DNA of 64,000 bases from Reticulitermes lucifugus (taxonomy: Eukaryota; Arthropoda; Insecta; Blattodea; Rhinotermitidae). Numbering within the stretch: the stretch's first letter is position 1; every line of letters starts with the position of its first letter. The position numbers were made by a program, and so were the translations under genes. Shown one piece after another: positions 37,986 to 49,593 of this stretch. The notes beneath the pieces are model-generated. The model did not search any database. It was not told the origin of the DNA and saw only the letters and a list, made by a program, of their open reading frames with translations. Location: contig JAKCWW010000199.1 of assembly GCA_026260175.1 (NCBI GenBank), positions 6,711 through 70,710 of the forward strand, in the 5' to 3' direction.

Positions 37986-38074
37986 CGCTATTCTAATACA
38001 TTAGACTAATATTACATATTGATACATTTCATACATTGTACTATTCATCAGATATTGTTAGGACGGTTACGTCA

Positions 38075-38320
38075 GGAAGAACTAAAGGTGTGGGTCATGT
38101 TGCGTGCATGCAGTGTATGAAAAATTCATACAAACGTTAGACAAAAAAGTGCAGAAGAAATAGCTTGCCAAACATTGACATAGATGGTACAATAATATTA
38201 AACTGTTTTTAAATGTAATAGTGTGTGAGAGTGTCGACTGGATTCAACTCACTCAGGATACGATTGTGTTGCTGGCCCTCGTGACCACGGTAAAGAAACT
38301 TCGGTTTTCAGAAAAACCGC
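38075..38320 (+). mobile_element. LINE 3' region, sense, decayed
   Basis: One frame gives GVGHVACMQCMKNSYKR before a stop, matching the family's LRWAGHVARM...RNAYR. Later DGTIILN and ESVDWIQLTQDT match WEDNIK and DWIxLAQD. At least one stop and several substitutions have killed it. Confidence 0.7.
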
Positions 38321-40495
38321 AGAATTTTGGCAATTTGAGTAAATAATTCTGTCCCATGGAGCCTGTTATTAATTTTATGCGTTACGCCACTTTACATAAT
38401 TTCCATTCGATATGCTTATAGCCGGTCATACTTCAGATTCACTCAGTTCTACTCAGGTTTCCTCTCACGTGACGCTCATTGGGTCTAGGCCTATATCTGT
38501 ATATACCGCTCTCTGCATATTATCAATATGCTCGTAACATAAATTAGAAACAGACTTGCTCGTGATGCCAGTCAGATGTGTCGCTTATTTAAATACGTTT
38601 TGTCAACTACAGAGGGTATTCAACGTCAAATGTTCCAAGTAATCCTAAAGCCAAGTAAAGACAGGGAATGCAGGTGTCTCGATCTGTTTCGCAATAAGCC
38701 TGGCATCCCCGTTGAAGGCAAAAACAAGAAGCAGTCTTGTCTGAAACCGAATAATATACAAATTACAGTAAAATTTCAGTTCTGAAACAAGATTTAGATT
38801 GTTCCAACCTACTCTCTGCAGAAGTTACACAATTCCTACACATTCTATAGTTGTAAATAGAGAAGTTAAACTGCATAATAGACCCACATATTCCTGACTT
38901 AACAATTTCTCAAACCCATTTCGATTGTGTATCGCGAATCTTTACTAACCAGCAGCTTAACGCGAAGTTGTTTTAATCTGGAACTGGATAAGCTGATCTA
39001 TATAAGTGGTAGCACTTTTAACTTTGCAAGCCACTTGTCTTCCCTCTTCCTTTCTCCGATGCGACTGAACATTGTAAAGACAAATCCATTACTGTATCTT
39101 TTCGCGTATCTCCCCTTAATTGTGTCTCTCAACCTGCACCTCCTCTTTCACAGACACAGACACAGACAACTGACCAGGAATCTTGTGCTCGCTGTTCTAA
39201 CTTTCCACTTCCCGTGATGTTTGTTACATCTTCTATCATATTACGAAAATAAACACATACGTAATTATCGTAATGAAATAATTTCTTGAAACATGTGGGC
39301 TTCTGAACATGGCAGCTTCAAATCACAACAAAATTGGAAATATTAGGCGATAGTTAGTCTACATCTAATTCCAGAAAAAGCTATTCATTACTCTAAAATT
39401 TCCAAGAAGTCTACACATCAGAACACAATTATTTAGGCAAAAGACCAGTAGGTCTGCATAATTTAGATACTGTCTATAACAAACGGCAATTTAACACACG
39501 AATTATAAGAAAATAACACCGTTGATACCCCGCAGCAAATTATAAGCATTTTGTCACTAATTAAGGCGAATGTGCCTGTAACTGATTTCGTTTGATATTG
39601 TATATTGTGTGCTGTACGATATGTAGGCTATTTACAGCTTGTATGACGTTTACACAGTTTGTTCTGCTCCCGTACACAGGTGGCTGCCATTACTTTGAGA
39701 CATACCAATTTCTATTTATTTTTAATATTAGTAGTAAAGGACTGATATCGAAATCGAAGTGTATTGAATACTAGACTAGAAGACATACACTAACCACTAA
39801 AGCAAGCGGGACTATAGCTTAGACAATCCATATTATCCACCATAATGTAATATATGATACAATGGATCGACCACAGTCACATACCTTTAAAATAACACAG
39901 TATTTGTAAGCGACACGACACTGAACAAAATTGTGTTTGTTTGCTCATTCAGCATAAATTTAAATGGATGAATATAAACACAAGAATAGGAGAATATCAA
40001 ATAAGACAGCTGAAACATTTAGGCAAGATGACAAATCCCCGTATCACTACAAGATTTCTGAATAAAAATTCACCAGCAGGTGAGACCTAAAACGTCCATA
40101 AGTTCGACGGAGAGACTACTTCAGCATTGTCGTGGTTGCATTTCACAGAACGTAGGAACGAGATACCCCAGAGGCCTAACACTTGCTATATTTCATACTA
40201 AAAAAGGGAATATTAAGAATCACGTTTCGAGTCGGAGTGGGCCTATGCATTGAAGATAATCAAAATAATTGCTTCTCCGCCAAAATTAAGCTCAATAAAA
40301 ATTAAAGCGCTGAAACAGATAGAATTCCCCCCCCCCCGGCCGAAAACTACTGTCATTTCAGGGAAATGAAATAAAAGTTTGGAGGAAACTGAGCAATAAA
40401 GATCTTCATAATTTTCAGGACTATACTTCACAATGTAATATTAGGTAATGAAGTCAAGTGGGATTATATGGAAGGAGAATTAGGACGCATGGAGC
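38321..40495. other. No recognised gene
   Basis: Unique AT-rich sequence. A run of 10 C is near 40328. Confidence 0.3.
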
Positions 40496-40497
40496 AG

Positions 40498-40745
40498 CTG
40501 CAGCTTCATACAGAATTTTAGTCTGAAAACCTGAAATGGAAAGACCACTTGGGAGACCTAAGCCTAGATGAAGAAATGACATTAAAAGAGAACTTTAAGA
40601 AACAGGATGTGGGCGTGAGCTGCATCTATGTGGTGCAGGATAGGGATAGTGTCCGACAGCTGTGAACACTCTGATGAACCTTCGGGTTCCGTAAATGTTG
40701 GAAAATTGTTAACCACTCGGCTTCTGAAGAACTGTGCTCTGTGTT
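40498..40745 (+). mobile_element. LINE 3' end, sense, with stops
   Basis: Reading AASYRILV, stop, KPEMERPLGRPKPR, stop, then LMNLRVP before TAA at about 40691, this is clearly the family C-terminus with at least four internal stops. The 3'UTR form TCGGCTTCTGAAGAACTGTG follows. Confidence 0.75.
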
Positions 40746-42675
40746 GTCAGAGAGTGCGAAAAGCTGTTCCAGGTATTCTGGAATACAGCCCGCCAAACAC
40801 TTAAACCAATACTGCAGAAATATACTATTATTATGAAGAAATAAGTTGATCTTCAGTGTGCATTTCGCATCTGAAAGGTACTTGCATTTAATTCATGTTT
40901 ATATCTCTCTTAAATCCAGTACCTAAAAAGGCACAAAAACAGGCTCTCTTTAGCAGATAAGCAAAACTCTTCTGTCGCATATCACTGCCGCCATTGACCT
41001 TGTACCAAAGAATGAATCCGTAATGCCACAAACCACCACATGGAAATGGCACTACACTTCGGCCCACACTTACTCGTAGTTGCTGGAAAGTTTGTGTTAA
41101 ATTATCCAGCTATATCAACCGCTACTTCATTCAAGACTTTACATTCTTAAATAAGCAGGCCTAGCGATTGTTTTTTGTTTGTTGATGCTATTTGTAATGG
41201 CGGATATTTTCTGCGGTTAACTATTGATTATAATTTGTTTAGTGACAATACGAATTGGAGCTCCTGACTTTATGTAGAGGCCATGATCTTGAACACTCCC
41301 GGGCGCTCCGTAAGTGAACACGCTCGCTGGAAAAAGATTATGGAAATTTACAAAAGACAAAACAATTTTACCCTACACCGCTCGAACAATGGGATCGCGG
41401 GTTCGAATATCGCTCCGGAAATAGACATAATCTATGTCTGACTTTCAATTTGTGTTTACTATCCTGTGCCTTTCGACAGACCGACCGATTCACCGTCCAA
41501 GGAGTCCCACAAAATGTCTGAAGATAAAAAGGTTCAAAGTTTTTCCGAATTGCACCGGCTAGAGGGAAATATCAATGAATTCTAAACACGACTAAAAATA
41601 ATTGTACTTCATCATTTGTGCCTACTAAGAGCGTGACTAAACTGTGGATTTCAGGTTTTCACGGACATTGACGCAAACTAATTTTACATTTAAAAAGTGG
41701 CAATTAACCGTCTTTACAAGGAGTAACTTCGCAGAAGCAGTAAGAGTGGAGTTGCCCGGTCCAAATTTGTCAAAAAGCCTACTGTCCTAACTGAAGTTCT
41801 TCATGTTTCCCCACCCCCCTTTCAGGCGAATGTCGGTACAGTAATTGCCTTAAAACGGGGAACGGTTGGCTTCAAGCTTACCGAACGTCATTCTTTAATA
41901 CGCACAGACCTAATATTCGAAGCTGAATAAATTCTGCAGCTGATACTGGCGTTAAATAAGCTAAGATTCTTCCATGTAACTGCTTTTGGGCGTGTCTGTA
42001 GGCCTAACCCTGCGCAGCACATACCAAAATCGCGTTTTCCGTTCGTTTGCCATTATATACGCCTAAAAGAACTCGACAACCGGTGGAAGTATTTTCATTA
42101 AATTTAATGGCTAATACATAGTTCAGCTTAAATTTATATACCTCGTTTAATTTTCGTTTATATTCGACAATTTTGAGGGAAATTTTAAGTAAAAACCTGA
42201 ACACATTTCTGCGCGAATCTCGAGCGAACCTCGCTAAATATTCACCGAAACGAAAAATGTTACGAACAAAATTGTAGCAGAAACTGAAGGACTTACAGCA
42301 TATACGTCCAACAACAGGTTTTGCGCAAGTCGTATGATTTTCGAGATAATTAGACAAGAAGGATGCTACAACGGTTACTTTATTAAAAGTTGAACACATT
42401 TGAAGACAATAAAGAGAGGAAACGTGCCAGATCTGGTGGGCTATGGGGAAATGTCAATGTTGTTACTATTACCTCACACTGACGAATTAAATTTCATACT
42501 ACTAATTAATTAAACATTTAATGAAAATAAATTATTAACTATTTTATGTACGGTAAGAGTATGCAGACTGCGAATGCGTAAATAGGCGTGGAATTTCTGA
42601 GATTGTGTGAATTCGAGTAATCTAGCTCAGAATAGGGGCCTGTTGCGGTCACTTGCGAATCCTCGAATTCCACAC
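40746..42675. other. No gene; one tRNA-like head
   Basis: GATCGCGGGTTCGAATATCG at about 41400 is a good B box on the plus strand with CCGCTCGAACAATGG before it, probably an unassigned SINE head. The rest is unique. Confidence 0.4.
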
Positions 42676-42679
42676 TACG

Positions 42680-42742
42680 CGGGATACCTCTTGACCAGGG
42701 GAGTGACTACTACGCTCTCAAGAAGGACTTTTCCTCCGTGCC
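42680..42742 (+). mobile_element. LINE 3'-UTR fragment, sense
   Basis: CTCTTGACCAGGGGAGTGAC, then TACTACGCTCTCAAGAAGGA, then TTTTCCTCCGTG corresponds to the last 60 or so bases of the family. Confidence 0.55.
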
Positions 42743-42869
42743 GGTAATTATAAGTAGGCCCACAGAAAGATATGAACTCGTAAGAAAAGAATGGAAATGT
42801 TGAATTGGAGGACTGGAAGGAAGCAACCAAACGATAAGGTTTTTATCAGTTATCGCTTTACGGTCAAAA

Positions 42870-43115
42870 AGAAAAGGAAAATTGCGTTATTTAAAGACGG
42901 CGTTTATTGCTAAGTTTATATGGCGTCGGGAATAGATGAATGAATGAGTACGAAGTGTGATGGAATAATATTGGCAGGGGAAAACCTAAGTACTCGGAGA
43001 AAAAGCTGTCTCGAGTGATGCATGTTGCACCACAAGGGCCACATGGAATGGTTTGGGATCAAAGCCGGGACACCACGGTGAAAGACCGGTGAACAATTGC
43101 CTGGACCACAACCCC
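42870..43115 (-). mobile_element. SINE family B, near full length, antisense
   Basis: From right to left on the minus strand: a decayed B box (GGCTTTGATCCC), TTTTTCTCCGAGTACTTAGG, TTTTCCCCTGCCAATATTAT, a CATTCATT run, and an end CCGACGCCATATAAACTTAG resembling the 3' end of the copy at 9495. Confidence 0.75.
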
Positions 43116-44044
43116 CCGCAGAATACAATCGTGGAAATGGAAGGAATACTGGAGATCTATAGCATACATATATTTTCCTTGAAATTCATGTCAACACGGA
43201 ACAAATTTCGATCTCTGTTGAAGAACTCAATTACAACACGAAACAAAAACGTCACATAAAGAATTATCGTATTATACCAGACCACACTGAGAAGACTGTA
43301 ATCTTCACAGTTACGGCCATGAGAATCTCAACTCTTGCACCTTCCTGTAGGTCTATATTCAGTTCCAGATTTATTAAGACGATCTATTTAATAACATTCT
43401 TGTGGTAATAGTGTTTCTTTCTGGTTTCTATGTAACTAAATTAATATTTCGGTCGAAAGCAGCAGGCATATGCGTACTTAGAGGGAGAGTGCTGTACAAA
43501 CCGACTCTTCCGCCTGAAGTTTGTTTAACTTCCGATTTTGGAAAGAATAAAGTATTATAATACTAGACTTATTTGCAAGACTTTTTGTTTTCAACAGCTT
43601 TGATATTCAAGACTCTGGTCTTCTGGGTTATTATGCTGTGTAGCCGGGTTAAATAACGCCTATGTTTTGAAGAAACATAGTGCCTCCATCTTCAAGATTT
43701 GAGAGGACGGTTCTTGCTGCACGATAAAATTAGAGAACGTTATACAGATGTTATAATTCGGCTTATGCAAACAAACCTCAAATACTTACTGCCTTTACGT
43801 TAGGCCTGTACAACTCATCAGTAAATCTAGCAAGTATCGTTACAATTTCACTGTCCATCCATAGGCTATTATGGCATCGGAGATGCCAGTCATAATTGTG
43901 AGTGGGATCTGTGATGTAGGCAGCGAACAACAGACTTGTTGAGCCTAGCAAAATTGTTATTTCGGGTAGGCCTGTTTTCTTTGAAACATGTAGGCCTACA
44001 CATAGGCCTAGGTTAAAAAAAACCCTACTACAGGGTAGGGTACA
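43116..44044. other. No recognised gene
   Basis: Unique sequence. AGGCCTA occurs three times within 35 bp at 43974-44010. Confidence 0.3.
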
Positions 44045-44165
44045 CTGTATTTTTGCAACATATTCTGGAGGTCTGAGTTCGAATATCTTGCCGGAGACCA
44101 GCTGTCCTGACTGTGGATTTTCATGGTTTGCCTCAGTATCTCCAAGCAAATTTCTGGTTTTCACG
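44045..44165 (+). mobile_element. SINE fragment of a third family
   Basis: A B box GAGTTCGAATATC is followed by GGATTTTCATGGTTTGCCTC and AGTATCTCCAAGCAAATTTC, the body of a widespread arthropod tRNA-derived SINE as I remember it. The 3' end is missing. Confidence 0.6.
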
Positions 44166-44805
44166 TAAATTAGGCTGCGGTCTATAAGATTTTCAATTCA
44201 TTATTCACCAATAAGTCGATATTAGGGCTATATGCTTAAATATGAGAAAATACAGCTTCGTAAGAAGCCATAAATAGACGAATAAATAGAAATACAACAA
44301 TGCAGTCTCTATTCCATATCGCACCATCATTCCAAAAAAATTTTGCATTAATCTAAAATCTCAAATATGCATTCAGAAAACTGTCAGACACGCTTATCCT
44401 CAGACGGCAATCAGGAGTAACTTACTAAGATGTGGGGTAGATTCTTTAATTGTAGGAAATGCAGGTTATTTGAAAGTTTTCAGAAGAAACAAAGATTAGA
44501 ATTTCACTCACGATGTGGGAGGGGGGGAAGGAAAGCGGATGATTTTAAAAATAATCGTGCTGACAAAAACCACCTTCCTTAAGTTACAGGTCTATAGTTT
44601 CTCATACCAACTCCTCTACTGGCATACACGCTGTGTCCTCCATAACTAAATCTTTCTTTTCTAGATAAGCTTTGTAAGGTGAAATTCGTGCCGGCGTGCA
44701 CACAGTCTACATACATGGGTTATTTGCACAATCTACCTTATCAAATAGTATTTCTGTTATGTTAATTTTTATGAAAATCTAAACAGCCCTACGACCATTT
44801 TAAGA
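44166..44805. other. No recognised gene
   Basis: AT-rich unique sequence. Confidence 0.3.
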
Positions 44806-44895
44806 ATTATTAACGTAAAATTTTATCAAAATCCATCCATGAGTCTTCGAGTTGAAATGCGTGGGGTAGTGGACAGACGGAGAGAGACGATTGAC
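44806..44895 (+). repeat. Retroelement tail-like motif
   Basis: AAAATTTTATCAAAATCCAT, then CCATGAGTCTTCGAGTTGA, then GGACAGACGGAGAGAGACG follows the 'ATTTTATGAAAATCC...CCA...GAGTT...(CAGA)n' pattern found reversed at 6673-6775. Confidence 0.45.
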
Positions 44896-45102
44896 CGTAC
44901 ACGCGTATCATCCTGCACACTTGAAGGAAGATCTGATCTCGTACCGTCGCGTTTACTTAGACTGAGAGTCTTAACTCAGAAACAAGCCATAGACCCTGCA
45001 TTTTCACGAAATCCTGATAGGCACATAGGCTTATTTGCTTATCCTGTTTTATCGTCTACTGGAAACAGGTCAAACATTAATACAGGCCTATATATAATTA
45101 CT

Positions 45103-45250
45103 GACTCCATGGAGCGAAGCACTTCTTAAGAAGCTAATAGTTGCTCAGCTAGTCAAGAAAACTTCGCCGTTTATGGGATCCGAAATGTAACTGTAGCATT
45201 CACAACAGTCCGACATGTTTATATACTGAGTCAGATGAATCCACTTTATT
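45103..45250 (-). mobile_element. LINE 3' end, antisense
   Basis: CTCCATGGAGCGAAGCACTT, CTTAAGAAGCTAATAG, CTCAGCTAGTCAAGAAAAC, CCGTTTATGGGATCCGAA and GTCCGACATGTTTATATAC are in order. It is cut at about 45250, right before a SINE. Confidence 0.8.
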
Positions 45251-45279
45251 ACCTCACACCCTGTTCCTATACGACTTGT

Positions 45280-45490
45280 AATAGGATGTTTAAGGTTCGA
45301 TTCCCGCCAGGGGCATGGGATTTTTCTCTTCATCACAAAGTACACACCGGCTCTGGGGCCCACCCAGCCTCCTATTCAACGCACACCGGTGTTACTTTCT
45401 CCTGGGATAAGTCAGCCGAAGCGTGAATTGAACCACTCATCTCCACCTGGCCAAGACACACTTCCACTCCCCTTATGCCTTCATGGTGTC
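45280..45490 (+). mobile_element. SINE family A with B box, sense
   Basis: AAGGTTCGATTCCCGCC is an intact B box. It is followed by GGGATTTTTCTCTTCATCAC, GGGGCCCACCCAGCCTCC, AAGCGTGAATTGAACCACTC and CCTTATGCCTTCATGGTG. The 3' CTTTAC tail is missing. It lies directly after the LINE fragment. Confidence 0.8.
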
Positions 45491-47345
45491 AAAAGAAACT
45501 TGTAATAGGTTACGTACAGTAGGCTGATAGGAGTCGTTAGTCTCACAAGCAATTGCGTCTGCTAGTCACTGTCATGACTACTGCCGCAGTGTGTACAGTC
45601 ACAAGCAAAGTCACAATTAATTACAATGGTTCAACATTTGTCATAGGGCGATTTATAACGCGCCAATGCCCGTCATATTTTTGTAGATTCAGGCTAAATC
45701 TACTGAATCAGTTCTGTATTACAGTAATCCCTCCATAGACATCGCTTTACAACTGCGGATTTCAAGGAGGCCTATCTCGGCTGTTTTAACTTTGTTTTTT
45801 TTTTTGCCACCCGCCGTATTTGCTTTTATGTAAGCCTACCCACGATTATAAACTTGTGTTGGAACTGCAGATGTAAACACGCGGTAGCTTCTGTAGCAGT
45901 GGATACAAAATTGCAGAACACGGCTGAATGACATGACAATATCTCATAACGCCTCAGTCTTGCGTAAGGCAACGCGTTTGTCTGTAACGTAATCCGCGAG
46001 GTTGGCGAGGAATCGCTGCAGCCCCCACTGCGAGCTGTAAAAAGGATTTTATTCTGCTGGACGGAGTAACGAAAGAATAATCGCTTTAATGGTTAATGCA
46101 TTACTTTGGCGGAAATAGCATAATATACAGTGGCACATATCTAAACATCTTACGAATACTACAGGTATATACTGCCCTGCAGTGCGTTCCACAGCAGATG
46201 ATCACAGAATCGTTTTTGTTTCAACACAAAAAAGGCTAACAAGGTTCATATCGGAGGATTTCCAACATATCCATTAACCTAGCCTATATATTACAATCAC
46301 CGTCACATAGTATATACGCCCTCTACTTTTATTATAATAATATTTTAGGCCAATGTAAATTGGAATTTAATTTTGTCCCTGCTAGTTTTCACTGACAGCG
46401 AGTCTCAGGCTACGATTTACTTCAAATGTTATCTAAATATGAATCTAAAGACACGAAATGAGAAAGAGTGTATGTATGTATGTTTCAGTGTATTTTAAAA
46501 GCATGTAACACGCACAGCACGGCATTAAACCTACCGTCATGAAATACCTTGAACAACTTACGATCCGTGTCAGTTACCTCTGGTTATCTTATCAGAATAA
46601 CACACTGCGATAATTGTTTGGAATAAACACTACAACAATCGCAATTTTCTTACGTCTATTACTTCATTTCAGTTGTACAGACCCACCGCTTATCACATTT
46701 TGTGTAATTAACGCGTACAACAAGTATCATACGCCAAACTTTATAGAAATATGCGACGCTGCATTTATATTCTAATTATGACATCGAACTGGCTTCACTT
46801 ATTCGGCCGTCTGTCGGACTGCCGATGAGGCAGGCATGCTGGCCCACTTGCAGGCGCTTGAAACACGTGACACTAAATTGGTGCTGCTATGCAACTGAAA
46901 CCTCTAATTTACTCGAAATTTGAAACGAACAGCAGTGATCGCTCGCTCGCTCACTCACACACCGCAGAAGTTCGAAACTTCGGCAGCCCCTGCGCTGCAA
47001 TTACAGATGCACTGCAAACCACGCCAACATTATGATTTTATTATGTTTTAAAAGACTTCATAACATGAATCAATCTATGTAGGTCTAATACTGCATCGCC
47101 ACGTTACACATCGTCAGGTTAGGACGAAAGAACACAAAACATAGCTTATTCTGCACTGCATACTCTAGGGCTGTCACGCTTACGTATCGTTTGCTGACGA
47201 ATTTGCTTACTGTCAATAGTTACTGTAATAATGGTTACACCGTTCTAATTTCTTAGCAACATAATTCAGTTACTGATTCAATTAAACTAACAATTTTTAG
47301 TAAATACGTGAACATAAGGACTGTTAGATATGACACTAACAATAG
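45491..47345. other. No recognised gene
   Basis: Mostly repeat-free. Stretches at 45960-46060 and 46800-47000 are more GC-rich than average and lie within 4 kb of the Spalt-like exon, so they are fair candidates for intronic enhancers. No specific sites were proved. Confidence 0.35.
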
Positions 47346-47349
47346 CAGT

Positions 47350-47545
47350 AGTCATCCTCTTCCACTGTCAAGGATTACACACTACACTACACTACACAGT
47401 TGAGAGGACTCCGGGAAGAGGCGATCGGTCCATCGCAAGGCCTACACTACACGGGGCAACACAACGCGCTGTACTCCCATGCTGCGAATGACATTCGAAC
47501 CCGCGGTCCCGCATCTTAAGCGCTCTAGACAGTGTGGTCTGTGAA
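47350..47545 (-). mobile_element. tRNA-derived SINE of a further family, antisense
   Basis: The complement of the right end reads GTCTAGAGCGCTTAAGATGC (A-box region) and GACCGCGGGTTCGAATGTC (B box), correctly spaced. The body contains ACACTACACTACACTACACA (47375-47397) and CTCCGGGAAGAGGCGATCGG. The family is not represented elsewhere in the window. Confidence 0.65.
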
Positions 47546-49511
47546 CTGCAAATAAACTATACTTAAATCCGAAATTCACTTCATTACAGCAACTGAAATT
47601 TAAATACAAAATAAAATTCTGGAAACAGGAATCACATCATCGTCACAGAAATATTCTCCAAATCGCAGACACGAGACATTTTGCGCGTCACAATGTTATG
47701 CACGTACTCAAGTCTCTTTGTACTGCCTCAAGACGGAGTGTTTCTTATCAAGACTCATGTCGTTAGGTTGTGTTTGAGATGATAAATGTAGCCGTTATGG
47801 CTAGCAGCACCTAAAGCGCAACAAACTGTGCCTAAAGGCGATTACATGAAGGTAGAATTTATGCCAGAATTGCATTATATCACATAAAAGTTAACTCGCT
47901 AACACAACGAGTGGCTTATGCCAACGCACATTATATAACCCGCAAAAATAAAAATTAAGCTTGGGTTTTTGTGGTCATTCTTTTGAAATGTGGTTTTTTG
48001 CTTGGCATGAAACGTCTTATGACAAAATGTATAGGCCTATTAAAGTGTAATTATAACATACTGTTGTCATTGAAACCCATTTCATATGATGGTGCATTCG
48101 AGATCTCATACCGTGTAACTACTGGTAAAACACAACGAGCAGAATAGTGTCTGTGGTCGAAAACACTAAACGTAGGTTTCATTTAGCCTACGTCACTAAT
48201 GTTGTTCCAACATACGGGGCTAGGTAGGCGACTAAGTAATTAATATACACGGGCAAATTAAAAAGTCAGAAACGATATGAAACAGGTAGGTCTAAATTAT
48301 TAGACATTATACAAAATCCTTATATGGAAAGAACATTAAATGTTTCGCAAACTCATTACAAATTTTGCAAAATAAATAAATAAATATATATACATATATA
48401 TGTTCCTATAGCTGATAAAACTTCAGTTACTGAAGTCAGTAATAAAGTGTTCATACAGCAAACGTCCAGTCAGGTATCGAATCCGTATTAATGTCACACG
48501 AAAAAAATGCCCTTCTCTTTCTTGTTCAGAACAGAGCATGGCAGTTGTGCAGCTTATGACCTGACGTTACGGTTCTTTGATAGCAAACAGTTTGTATCAT
48601 AGATCGCATGGGCCTAGTGTGCCGAGAAATGGAAACATCAATTCAATACAAACCGCGTGAACTTCTGTTCTACGAGATTCATATAACGTTATTGAAACTC
48701 TGAAGCACAAATTTCATGTAACAAACATTTAAAGACCGAGTTTCCAAGCCACACTATACATACACTCAGTCTTCATTGTAAAGATGAGTCGCTTATTGCT
48801 GGTTCGGTAACTAACCGCTGTTTGTACGACAAACGTGAACACACTTACTTACACACACTTACTTGTTTAGTGTCAAAGCAGGTGGTACAGACAGTAACGA
48901 GCGTGTTTTAAAGGGTGAATATATCTGCAACTCCGTGTTGCATACAAATTCTTATAGTACAGACAGGCACTAATACGGTACTTTGTCATTGCAACGCAAG
49001 AGTCATGCGGGCAGCGGGTCTTACAGCCTGCCGGCGGCTGGGCCACCTGTGACCGCGAGTCCCGCTATCGAATTCCCCATTACTTCCAGTACCCAGCGCA
49101 TGCTTTTCTTCTGTTCGCTCGACAGTGCAAGGCTTGTGACGTACAATTACCACTGTAGAGGTCGCATAGCACAATTACATTGAACGGTCCACTTGCATGA
49201 AGTGCTGTCGTTACAGAAGAATACTTGTCTTGAGGCACACGAGCACAGCGTCTAAACACGGTACACACCATGACACAGATGTGGCAATGGTCCACACCAG
49301 ATGCTGACGGACCACGCGTCGTGGCGGTGGTGGCAGCGTCGGCGAAATTCTCTCTTCTGTTTCTCGGAACAGGTGTAAAACAAGGCCGCGGTGAAGGGAA
49401 AATAGACCATTAGACTATGCCTTCGGATGTGCCGTGGAGTGCCCTGTCACGTCACCGCGTGGTAAAGGTAGGGGGAAAAAAAAGAACAGCGCCATGCAAA
49501 GTGAGCAACAT
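47546..49511. other. Donor-proximal part of the putative intron; no repeats recognised
   Basis: Two kilobases without a recognisable LINE or SINE, in contrast to the rest of the window. A (TA/CATA)n patch is at 48375-48400. Positions 48995-49330 are GC-rich and lie next to the exon. Confidence 0.4.
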
Positions 49512-49517
49512 ACTTAC

Positions 49518-49593
49518 CATCGGGTAAAGAGCTGACCAGTCCGTCCTCTGACTCCAAGTGTCGGATAGGACGCGCCTGTTTCCGGCGTGACAT
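49518..49593 (-). CDS. First coding exon of a Spalt-like (SALL/BCL11-type) zinc-finger transcription factor
   Basis: Read on the minus strand, an ATG at 49593 opens 25 codons plus one base and runs into the donor GTAAGTATG at 49517. The peptide begins MSRRKQARP and ends SSLPD. A TGA lies in frame 9 nt upstream (49600-49602), and A is at position -3, so this start is well fixed. In vertebrates the MSRRKQ-x-x-P N-terminus recruits the NuRD/RBBP4 repressor complex and is found in SALL, BCL11, FOG and ZNF423/521 nuclear zinc-finger proteins. A short phase-1 first exon is the layout I remember for SALL and BCL11. The SLP near the exon end resembles SALL1, so I favour Spalt, with BCL11 (CG9650-like) as the main alternative. 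No zinc finger is visible; the later exons are presumably outside the window to the left. The exon is too short for a 60-codon ORF screen. Confidence 0.8.

Larger units (their letters stand above)
1..49517 (-). other. Putative first intron of the Spalt-like gene, extent unknown
   Basis: The GTAAGT donor at 49512-49517 requires an intron running leftwards on the minus strand. I did not find a second exon with C2H2 zinc-finger codons anywhere to the left, so the intron may fill the whole stretch. Large repeat-filled first introns are normal for developmental regulators in big insect genomes. The repeats listed below sit inside it. Another gene or a short exon could be hidden here. Confidence 0.35.

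Noticed and set aside
39960-40190. Possible further sense LINE copy
   Set aside because: GAGACCTAAAACGTCC resembles the GRPRRRW region, but the rest of the tail cannot be followed.
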